DNA of 7,292 nt from Deltaproteobacteria bacterium (GTDB lineage Bacteria > Desulfobacterota > WTBG01): positions 1 through 7,292 of the forward strand of contig WTBG01000343.1 in NCBI GenBank assembly GCA_013139225.1. The letters run 5' to 3'. The translations under genes were made by a program, and so were the position numbers. Within the stretch, counting starts at the first letter, position 1, and the number at the start of each line of letters is the position of its first letter. Shown piece after piece: positions 1 through 5,397 of this stretch. The notes beneath the pieces are model-generated. The model searched no databases and was not told the DNA's origin. It saw nothing but the letters and a program-made list of their open reading frames with translations.

Positions 1-213
1 GGATTCTCCAGAGCTGACGATACCCTTCCCAAACGCTTAACGGAAGAACCCATGCCAGATGGCCCGGCGAAAGACCATGTGGTCGATGAATTAGACATGT
101 TGCTGGATCATTACTATGAAATAAGAGGATGGGACAAGAAAACCGGCAAACCTTCCCCTGAAAAACTGAAGGAATTGGGGTTAGAAAATGTCATTCCAGA
201 TCTATGGGAATAA
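1..213 (+). CDS. Aldehyde:ferredoxin oxidoreductase, C-terminal end (partial)
   Basis: The window opens inside a reading frame that runs from base 1 to a TAA at 211-213 (70 residues). The peptide carries features of the extreme C-terminus of the tungsten-containing AOR family: a D-x-LP-x-R block (DDTLPKRL), a PDGPAKDHVVD stretch, an LDMLLDHYYEIRGWD segment, then TGKPSPEKLKELGL. Known family enzymes interconvert aldehydes and carboxylic acids in the cytoplasm, using a tungstopterin, an Fe-S cluster and ferredoxin; the cofactor-binding residues lie upstream, outside the window. The acyl-CoA ligase follows after 96 bp on the same strand, which suggests that the acid made by this enzyme is activated there, or that an acyl chain is reduced in reverse. 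Substrate class cannot be read from this fragment. A formyl- or benzaldehyde-type AOR paralogue is equally possible. Confidence 0.8.
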   Translation, partial: GFSRADDTLPKRLTEEPMPDGPAKDHVVDELDMLLDHYYEIRGWDKKTGKPSPEKLKELGLENVIPDLWE

Positions 214-281
214 TTGAGGAATTCTAGAATTTAGGAATTGCGAATTGAGAAAATCCCTAAATTCCTCAATTCCTAAATTCT
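212..281. repeat. 8-bp-periodic palindromic intergenic repeat
   Basis: The spacer between the AOR and the ligase is built from 8-bp units. AATTGAGG (212-219), AATTCTAG (220-227) and AATTTAGG (228-235) lead in, and CCTAAATT (256-263), CCTCAATT (264-271) and CCTAAATT (272-279) lead out. The halves are inverted: 226-240 is the exact reverse complement of 267-281 (15 bp, 26-nt loop), and 214-223 pairs with 260-269 in an alternative register. As RNA this gives a long AU-rich hairpin right after the AOR stop codon and about 10 nt before the ligase Shine-Dalgarno. It lacks the GC-rich stem and U-tract of a classic terminator, so an mRNA-processing or stabilising hairpin, or a simple-repeat expansion, fits better. 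Confidence 0.75.
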
Positions 282-309
282 TACTTTCAGAAAGGAGAAT
301 TTGGCACAC

Positions 310-2037
310 ATGAGTGAGACCAGTAAAACGACCTATGCCGATAAACCCTGGCTTAAAAGTTACAAATTTGGACCCTATCCACTAAAAAAAACGCTGGAAC
401 CCTACCCGGAAATTCCGCTTCACCAAATTTTGTATGATTCGGCTGAGAGATTCCCCTCCCGCCCCGCCTGTCTCGCCTTTGGAAAAGAAACCAGTTATAA
501 AAAACTAAAGGAATACGTGGACAGATTGGCAACTGCCCTTGCAGCACTGGGAGTTAAGAAGGGAGACATGGTGGCAACCGTAATCCCCAATTGCCTGCAA
601 TTCATCATTGCCGATATGGGAATATTGAGGGCAGGGGCAACCCACATTCCCTGCAGTATACTTCACAAAGAGCGAGGCCTGGAACATGAGATTGGTAGTC
701 CGGGTGCCGAAACGGTCATTTGCATTGAAGACAATCTCCCTATGATCAATGCTATTAAGGATAAAACCAAGCTCAAGAATATCATCGTTACTTCCTGGGA
801 GGATTACGGTACGAATCCTCCAGAGTTAAAAGATATTCCGGGAGCAATACAACTCAGGAAATTACTGGATGAACATGAACCTAATCCACCGGAGGTTGAA
901 ATCGATCCCAAAGAGGATCTTGCCTTTCTCTGTTTCACCGGTGGGTCCACCGGGCTGCCTAAAGGCGTCATGCTGACCCATTTCAACCGGATGGCTAATT
1001 TAAGGCAGGGACTTCCCTGGATGTTGACACCGCTGGAACCTGGCATCAGGGGAAAGACCTCCATCTTCATCCCGGTTCCCCTGTTTCATGCCTATGGTCA
1101 CTGGGTGGTAGAATTCGCTCTTTACTGGGGGCTTCGCATCATCTTAGTTCCAGACCCCAGAGATAACGACAAATTGGTAAAAACCATGCAGGAGCATCGT
1201 CCATTTCTGGTTGCCTGTGTTCCCACACAATATTTCCGGATGGTGAATAGCGAAGTGGGGAGGATGCAGACCATGATGATGTCATGTGCAGCTCCCCTTC
1301 CCAAAATTATTGCCGATGCCGTCAAGAAAGAGATGGGCAATCCCATATCAGAGTCTTATGGTTTGACTGAAACAGGGCCTCTTACACATTTGAATATCTC
1401 TTCATTTTCAAAAATCACCGGATTTATGAAAGAGGAAAAATTAAGCCTTGGAATTCCGGTTCCCGACACCGAAGTTAAAGTGCTCGACCCTGCAACTGGT
1501 AAGGAGGTTCCTTTTGGCGAGCCTGGCAGTATATACTCCCGAGGACCTCAGGTAATGAAAGGTTATTGGCCTACGCCCGGCAGTGGATTAGAAGATGGAT
1601 GGCTTTGCACCAATGATATCGCCCGGATGGACGAAGACGGTTACTTTTATATTGAAGACCGGACCAAAGACATGATTAATGTGTCCGGCTTTAAAGTCTA
1701 CTCAACAGAACTGGATGAGGAACTGTTTAATCATCCCGATGTTGCTATAGCGGCAGTGGTTGGCATACCTGACCCGAAAACCCCGGGAAGCGAAAGAGTA
1801 AAAGTTTACATAAAACCCAAACCGGGGTGTGAGAAAAAACTTACAGCTGAGGAAATCATCAGGTTTTGCCGGGAAAAATTTCCATCTTACGCTGCTCCAA
1901 AAGATCCACGTTACGTAGAATTCAGGGATGAATTTCCACTAACCGTAACCGAGAAATTGTTCAAAAATGCTTTAAGACAGGAAGAAATCAAGAAAATGAA
2001 AGAAAGGGGAGAATTTGAATACGAATATGAAGGGTGA
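310..2037 (+). CDS. AMP-forming acyl-CoA synthetase (FadD-like, ANL superfamily)
   Basis: This 575-residue enzyme has the full set of adenylate-forming motifs, so it should activate a carboxylic acid with ATP to an acyl-AMP and then to an acyl-CoA in the cytoplasm. Visible motifs are the phosphate loop TGGSTGLPKG (about 210-219), SYGLTE (349-354), the ribose-binding Asp in CTND (D436), the hinge region EDRTKDMINVSGFK (449-462) and the catalytic lysine in VTEKLFKNALR (K549). The TGG-type loop and the length suit the long- or medium-chain fatty acyl-CoA ligases, but the substrate cannot be fixed from sequence. ATG at 310 is chosen as start; GGAG at 294-297 is 12 nt upstream. An in-frame TTG at 301 would add three residues but sits only 3 nt from that GGAG. 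The lysine motif reads TEK where TGK is usual. The gene is probably in one operon with the AOR. Confidence 0.9.
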   Translation: MSETSKTTYADKPWLKSYKFGPYPLKKTLEPYPEIPLHQILYDSAERFPSRPACLAFGKETSYKKLKEYVDRLATALAALGVKKGDMVATVIPNCLQFIIADMGILRAGATHIPCSILHKERGLEHEIGSPGAETVICIEDNLPMINAIKDKTKLKNIIVTSWEDYGTNPPELKDIPGAIQLRKLLDEHEPNPPEVEIDPKEDLAFLCFTGGSTGLPKGVMLTHFNRMANLRQGLPWMLTPLEPGIRGKTSIFIPVPLFHAYGHWVVEFALYWGLRIILVPDPRDNDKLVKTMQEHRPFLVACVPTQYFRMVNSEVGRMQTMMMSCAAPLPKIIADAVKKEMGNPISESYGLTETGPLTHLNISSFSKITGFMKEEKLSLGIPVPDTEVKVLDPATGKEVPFGEPGSIYSRGPQVMKGYWPTPGSGLEDGWLCTNDIARMDEDGYFYIEDRTKDMINVSGFKVYSTELDEELFNHPDVAIAAVVGIPDPKTPGSERVKVYIKPKPGCEKKLTAEEIIRFCREKFPSYAAPKDPRYVEFRDEFPLTVTEKLFKNALRQEEIKKMKERGEFEYEYEG

Positions 2038-2117
2038 GTAACCTCTCATAATCCCAGATTTTGCAGTAGGTATTGTAGCGAGGCGCAGAAAACCGTAGCG
2101 AAACGTGCAGTTGGAGA

Positions 2118-2164
2118 GATTTTACAACGAAGGCATATCCATAGATATGTTGAGGAGTAAAATC
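2118..2164 (+). repeat. Stem-loop inside the MITE-like element
   Basis: GATTTTAC (2118-2125) is the exact reverse complement of GTAAAATC (2157-2164). Inside this outer stem, CATATC (2134-2139) pairs with GATATG (2144-2149) around a CATA loop. The nested two-stem fold would form in RNA, or in single-stranded DNA during replication or transposition. No known RNA family was recognised. Confidence 0.5.
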
Positions 2165-2192
2165 GTGAAACAAGCGGTGCAACAAGGATTTG

Positions 2193-2233
2193 AAAGCACT
2201 AAAGTGCTTTCCGGAAGATTAATTTGATATAAT
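2193..2233 (+). promoter_or_regulatory. Extended -10 promoter with an upstream palindrome
   Basis: TGATATAAT (2225-2233) is a perfect extended -10 (TGnTATAAT). The position expected for a -35 box with a 17-bp spacer (2205-2210) reads TGCTTT, a poor match, which is tolerable for an extended -10 promoter. That segment is also the right arm of a palindrome, AAAGCAC (2193-2199) / GTGCTTT (2204-2210), so a protein bound there could block the polymerase. Transcription would start near 2240 and run rightward out of the element. No experimental start site can be claimed. Confidence 0.5.
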
Positions 2234-2237
2234 ATAC

Positions 2238-2366
2238 ATGACTTTCGGCTGCGACTTAAAGTCATGGGCCGGGCAAGCTGCAGTAGATGGCTACTGCAAA
2301 TTCTGGGATAATAGTAACCGTTAATAAAAAATGAACTCCTCGTGTCATTGCGGGGAGTTTGTTTTT
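2238..2366 (+). ncRNA. Candidate small transcript of about 125 nt (unidentified)
   Basis: Between the extended -10 promoter and the terminator at 2334-2366 lies a short structured stretch with no convincing reading frame. Hairpin 1 pairs ATGACTTT (2238-2245) with AAAGTCAT (2258-2265); hairpin 2 pairs TGCAGTAG (2279-2286) with CTACTGCA (2291-2298) around an ATGG loop; hairpin 3 is the terminator. Hairpin 2 uses the right terminal repeat of the MITE-like element, so the transcript would start inside the element and finish outside it. I could not match it to 6S, SRP or tmRNA, nor to riboswitch classes I know, including GEMM, glycine and Moco. It may simply be a read-out transcript from a repeat element. 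Confidence 0.35.
2326..2366 (+). terminator. Bidirectional rho-independent terminator
   Basis: A 9-bp stem AACTCCTCG (2334-2342) / CGGGGAGTT (2351-2359), with one G-U pair and an 8-nt loop, is followed by TGTTTTT (2360-2366) on the + strand. It is preceded by six A residues (2326-2331) that give a U-tract on the - strand, so it can work both ways. It is the only convincing terminator after the AOR-ligase genes. Without the MITE-like insertion it would lie about 30-45 bp after the ligase stop codon, the usual place for an operon terminator. Confidence 0.75.
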
Positions 2367-2387
2367 GGTGGATGACGAAGCAATCTC
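2344..2387. repeat. Degenerate dispersed palindromic repeat (GTCATTGCG...CGAAGCAATCTC type)
   Basis: GTCATTGCG (2344-2352) and GACGAAGCAATCTC (2374-2387) resemble the two arms of an intergenic palindromic repeat that I recall from many bacterial genomes, including Deltaproteobacteria and Chloroflexi. Here the centre has diverged, and the left arm has become part of the terminator stem-loop. Recognition rests on memory of the pattern, not on a database search. Confidence 0.4.
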
Positions 2388-2631
2388 TTGTGGCCGTCTA
2401 AAATGATGGAAATGCGTCCTCCATGCCCCGTCTTTGAGATGCCAGCTTGGCATATCAAACGTCCTGTCTCTACAACCATAGAAAAAGAGGGGGAGTTGTT
2501 TAATAAGTTGACTTACTCTGAGCAGGGAGTTAACGATTTTGGATTGCGGGTTTCGGATCTGCAAAAATAGGGTTTCCCTATTTCCTTCTCGCTTTGAATA
2601 AAATCAGACACAGAAGTTGATGAATAAAAAA
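2367..2631. other. Gene-free stretch with short inverted repeats
   Basis: No supported gene lies here; the open frames on both strands translate into low-complexity peptides typical of repeat DNA. Visible structure includes a hairpin ATGCCA (2439-2444) / TGGCAT (2448-2453), a degenerate GGATTGCGGGTTTCGG stretch (2541-2556) like the simple repeats common between genes in these genomes, and a tight hairpin AAATAGGG (2565-2572) / CCCTATTT (2576-2583) with a TTT loop. The last is followed by TTTCC, not by a proper U-tract, so it is at best a weak terminator. Confidence 0.5.
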
Positions 2632-2659
2632 TTGAATTTTATTTGATTCATGGTATCAT
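2632..2659 (+). promoter_or_regulatory. Probable sigma-70 promoter for argS
   Basis: TTGAAT (2632-2637) and TATCAT (2654-2659), separated by 16 bp, make a reasonable housekeeping promoter. The predicted start, near 2666, gives an AT-rich leader of about 88 nt before argS. The -10 box lies within an inverted repeat, ATTCATG (2646-2652) / CATGAAT (2657-2663), followed by TTTTT (2667-2671). The same bases could therefore act as an operator, or as a weak terminator for transcripts arriving from the left. Confidence 0.4.
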
Positions 2660-2753
2660 GAATAAGTTTTTAATCTTTTTTGCATTTAATATGTTATAGG
2701 AAGGTTGCTCTTTAACGCCAGCACACCTGTTCTTAAAGCGAAAGTAGCCAGCA

Positions 2754-4442
2754 ATGAATATAAAAGAGACAATAAAACAGTTGATTGAAGATGCCCTCGA
2801 TAACTGTGCTCAATCAGGGTTCCTCTCTGAAAAACAGTTTCCCCCCTTCACCATAGAAACACCCAAGATGAAGGATCATGGTGACTATGCAACCAATGTG
2901 GCAATGCTCATGGCACCACTGGAAAAAAAGTCGCCTCGAAAAATAGCGCCGGCTATCATTGAACAAATTCCTCAAAACGATGATATCGTCGAGAAGCTTG
3001 AGGTAGCAGGTCCCGGGTTTATCAATTTCTTTCTTTCACAATCATACTGGTTAAAAGCTTTCAAAGACATCTCCCTTCAAGGAGATACTTATGGAAGATC
3101 TCATGTTGGCCAAGGGGAAAAAATCAATATAGAATATGTAAGTGCTAATCCCACAGGCCCCCTCCATATAGGACACGGCAGAGGGGCTGCTGTGGGTGAT
3201 GCTTTGGCCAATATTCTGAAAGCGGTGGGATATGATGTCAGCCGGGAATACTACATCAACGATGCGGGCAACCAGATGGAACTTTTAGGCAAATCTGTCT
3301 ATGCCCGTTACCTCCAGTTATTGGGAAAGGATGTTGCCTTTCCCTCCGATTTCTATCAAGGTGAGTATATAAAGGAGATAGCTCAACATATTTTATCCCA
3401 ACACGGGAATCAGTATGAAAAGACCAGCGAATCCGAATCGCTTCCCTTCTTCACTTCTTTTGCTGTTGACTCTATTTTAAGGGGCATACAAAAGGATCTT
3501 AAGGATTTTGGCATCCATTTTGACACCTGGTTTAGTGAAAAGACACTACACAAAGAAAAAACCGTTGACCGGGCAATAGAGGAATTAAAGAGAAAGGACT
3601 ATACCTATCAAAACGAGGGACACCTCTGGTTTAAAAGTACACTCTTTGGCGATGACAAAGACCGCGTTGTCATAAGAGACAACGGTGTGCCCACCTACTT
3701 TGCATCCGATTGTGCCTATCACCTTAACAAACTGGAAAGAGGTTTTAAGAGGGTTATCAATATCTGGGGCGCTGATCATCATGGGTATATCCCTCGGATA
3801 AAAGCTGTAATTGAAGCTTTTGGTAAAAATAGAGATGTTATCGAAGTGTTATTAGTACAGTTTGTCAATCTACTTAGAGACGGAACACCTGTTGCCATGT
3901 CCACCCGAAGTGGAACCTTTGTTACGCTAAGAGAAGTAATAAATGAAGTGGGTAAAGATGCGGTCAAGTACACCTTCCTTACCAGAAGGTCTGATGCCCA
4001 TCTCGATTTTGATTTGGAAGTAGCCAAAAAACAGAGTGATGAAAATCCAGTTTATTACGTTCAATATGCTCATGCAAGAATTTGCAACATTATAAAATTC
4101 GCAGAAGAACAAGGGATACCTCTTCCTCAATCCGATGATGTTGATCTGGAACTTCTCTCCCTTCCGGAAGAGATGAATCTGATCAAACAGCTCTCATCCT
4201 ATCCTGAAATGATAGAAAGTTGTGCGCTAAGTCTGGAACCTCATCGTGTTACCATCTACCTTAACGAACTGGTTAGTAACTTCCATAGATACTATCACCT
4301 GGGAAAGTTAGAGGGTAAACACAGGGTGGTAAACGAAGATGTTGAACTCAGCAAATCGCGTCTCTGGCTGTCAAACACAATAAGGATAGTTATAAAAAAT
4401 GCCCTGGCACTCTTAGGAGTAAGTGCACCAGAAAAGATGTGA
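2754..4442 (+). CDS. argS: Arginyl-tRNA synthetase
   Basis: This class I aminoacyl-tRNA synthetase charges tRNA-Arg with arginine in the cytoplasm and should be essential. The 562-residue product has the expected layout: an N-terminal ArgRS-specific domain (about 1-90, with MKDHGDYATNVAM), the catalytic fold with SANPTGPLHIGHGRG (HIGH at 138-141), the second signature at MSTRSG (382-387) in place of KMSKS, and a C-terminal DALR anticodon-binding domain starting near the VQYAHARI block (about 433-440). It ends in the typical LLGVSAPEKM. Length and ends are normal for a bacterial ArgRS, so the gene is complete. The start is fixed by a TAG in frame just upstream (2745-2747). No good Shine-Dalgarno precedes the ATG; AGGAAGG at 2698-2704 is too far away. 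The SPOR gene follows after 59 bp and is probably co-transcribed. Confidence 0.97.
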   Translation: MNIKETIKQLIEDALDNCAQSGFLSEKQFPPFTIETPKMKDHGDYATNVAMLMAPLEKKSPRKIAPAIIEQIPQNDDIVEKLEVAGPGFINFFLSQSYWLKAFKDISLQGDTYGRSHVGQGEKINIEYVSANPTGPLHIGHGRGAAVGDALANILKAVGYDVSREYYINDAGNQMELLGKSVYARYLQLLGKDVAFPSDFYQGEYIKEIAQHILSQHGNQYEKTSESESLPFFTSFAVDSILRGIQKDLKDFGIHFDTWFSEKTLHKEKTVDRAIEELKRKDYTYQNEGHLWFKSTLFGDDKDRVVIRDNGVPTYFASDCAYHLNKLERGFKRVINIWGADHHGYIPRIKAVIEAFGKNRDVIEVLLVQFVNLLRDGTPVAMSTRSGTFVTLREVINEVGKDAVKYTFLTRRSDAHLDFDLEVAKKQSDENPVYYVQYAHARICNIIKFAEEQGIPLPQSDDVDLELLSLPEEMNLIKQLSSYPEMIESCALSLEPHRVTIYLNELVSNFHRYYHLGKLEGKHRVVNEDVELSKSRLWLSNTIRIVIKNALALLGVSAPEKM

Positions 4443-4501
4443 CGAAGTAAGCGGCTGCCAGCAAAGATGGTAGTTTAACATGACTAATCAAGGTAAAATA
4501 A

Positions 4502-5140
4502 ATGAGTAAAACCAAAAAATATGAGATACAATTCACTAGAAAACAGATCTTTCTTACAGTGATCCTATTGATTTCCTCCTTCCTTCTGGCGTTTGCTTCA
4601 GGCATTCTTATTGGCAACCGATTCCTTGATAATAAAAAAACCTTAGAACTTGCTCCGTCTGACCAAAATGCGTTGGTCAAATCTCCCTCTTCAGATAATG
4701 GACCTTCTGAATCTTCAAAAAACAGTCATACTGAAGAGAAAAAGAACGATACACAATTTACCTTTTACGACACATTACCGGAGCGTTCCGAACTCCCACT
4801 CGCTAAAGAAGTCAAAAAGGCAAAAGCAAGCCAAGAGAAAAGGATATCTTCAAAAAAAGGGAGCAGTAAAAAAGTTAAGCAGTTTGACCAGGACATTGTA
4901 AGAAAAGGATATACCATTCAGCTCGGTTCTTTTCAGCAGAAAGAAAAGGCTTATGCTCTGAACAATAAACTTAAAAAGCTTGGATATCTAGTCTACGTAA
5001 CCCCTAAAACGATTGCGAATAAAGGCATCTGGTATCGAGTAAGGATGGGAAACTTCAACTCCCCGGAAGAAGCCCAAGAGTGGGTTTCTAAGCTGGGGAA
5101 TCTATCCCCCCCACCTTTCATCACCTCCGCAACAGATTAA
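4502..5140 (+). CDS. SPOR-domain single-pass membrane protein (DedD/FtsN-like layout)
   Basis: The 212-residue product has a short basic N-terminus (MSKTKKYEIQFTRKQ), one transmembrane helix (about 16-38, ending in a GILIG motif), a long Ser/Lys/Glu-rich hydrophilic linker (about 40-133), and a C-terminal SPOR domain (about 134-207) beginning YTIQLGSF (137-144) and containing the WYRVRMGNF block. SPOR domains bind denuded glycan strands of septal peptidoglycan in the periplasm, so a role at the division site or in envelope maintenance is likely; this is family knowledge plus inference. AAGG at 4490-4493 lies 8 nt before the ATG, a good start signal. It probably shares a transcript with argS. 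An argS-SPOR pairing is, as far as I recall, common in Deltaproteobacteria. No clear terminator follows it. Confidence 0.88.
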   Translation: MSKTKKYEIQFTRKQIFLTVILLISSFLLAFASGILIGNRFLDNKKTLELAPSDQNALVKSPSSDNGPSESSKNSHTEEKKNDTQFTFYDTLPERSELPLAKEVKKAKASQEKRISSKKGSSKKVKQFDQDIVRKGYTIQLGSFQQKEKAYALNNKLKKLGYLVYVTPKTIANKGIWYRVRMGNFNSPEEAQEWVSKLGNLSPPPFITSATD

Positions 5141-5181
5141 TCTTGTCTAACTCTGCCTCCGAAGGAAAATTATTATTAACC

Positions 5182-5200
5182 TGTCAAATTACTCTTGACA
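5182..5200. promoter_or_regulatory. Operator-like palindrome overlapping a perfect -35 box
   Basis: TGTCAA (5182-5187) and TTGACA (5195-5200) form a perfect inverted repeat with a 7-bp centre. The right arm is also a consensus -35 hexamer, but no good -10 lies 16-18 bp downstream (the bases there read GGAAAT), so promoter activity is uncertain. It lies about 200 bp before the HbpS-like gene and could be a repressor or activator site for that unit. Confidence 0.3.
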
Positions 5201-5307
5201 ATTGAGTCATTTATTAGGAAATTACAAACCAATTTCTCTGCTGCAACAAGGAAATTATAGAGCTGTTTTATACATATCTCAGATCATGGATTAACTGAGA
5301 AATAAAA

Positions 5308-5325
5308 GGGAGGTGGTAGATGTAA
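5308..5325 (+). promoter_or_regulatory. Strong Shine-Dalgarno followed by an ATG-TAA start-stop pair
   Basis: GGGAGGTGG (5308-5316) is followed within 3 nt by ATG (5320-5322) and at once by TAA (5323-5325). It is 73 nt before the true start of the HbpS-like gene, in its probable leader. A 6-bp inverted repeat, TCTCAG (5277-5282) / CTGAGA (5295-5300), stands just upstream. A ribosome could initiate and terminate here without making a peptide, which might hold it on the leader. It may also be chance. Confidence 0.35.
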
Positions 5326-5397
5326 ATATTGTTCCAGTAGTTACACTAGGCAAGGGATTCCACCTATTTTATCGAACTCAAAATGGAGGGTATTATT

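Larger units (their letters stand above)
2037..2319. mobile_element. MITE-like non-autonomous element with terminal inverted repeats
   Basis: A 22-bp near-perfect inverted repeat (2048-2069 against 2291-2312, 20 of 22 matching) brackets a gene-free core. The inner 17 bp (2053-2069, beginning CCCAGA, and 2291-2307, ending TCTGGG) match at 16 of 17 and are the likely true termini. ATAAT lies directly outside both (2048-2052 and 2308-2312) and could be a 5-bp target duplication. A second direct repeat, AGTAACC, lies further out (2037-2043 and 2313-2319); the left copy overlaps the ligase stop codon. The core has no transposase reading frame, so any movement would need an enzyme supplied elsewhere. 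It contains an imperfect 20-bp tandem repeat (GTAGCGA at 2075-2081 and 2095-2101), several hairpins and an outward-facing promoter. The family is unidentified. The coordinates given include the AGTAACC copies. Confidence 0.6.

Noticed and set aside
2100..2140. Glycine-riboswitch-like words (GGAGAGA, CGAAGG)
   Set aside because: The order and helices of a glycine aptamer are absent and no glycine-related gene follows.
2238..2273. Pseudoknot between the hairpin-1 loop (CGGCT, 2246-2250) and GGCCG (2267-2271)
   Set aside because: The bases can pair, but only 1 nt would have to cross an 8-bp stem, which is not sterically reasonable unless the stem partly opens.
2260..2320. GEMM (c-di-GMP) riboswitch-like words (GGGCAAG, TGCAAA, AGTAACC)
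   Set aside because: The conserved helices and tetraloop arrangement are not present and the similarity is limited to short words.
2262..2564. A 100-codon - strand open frame
   Set aside because: It runs through the terminator, the dispersed repeat and the right end of the MITE-like element. The peptide is of the low-complexity kind that such repeats give when translated.
2388..2570. A 60-codon + strand open frame (MWPSKMMEM...)
   Set aside because: It has no ribosome-binding site, crosses inverted repeats and simple-repeat sequence, and its composition looks like translated repeat DNA.
5383..5397. Upstream start (ATG at 5383) for the HbpS-like protein
   Set aside because: That ATG overlaps the Shine-Dalgarno serving ATG 5398, has no good site of its own, and would put acidic MEGII before the signal peptide.
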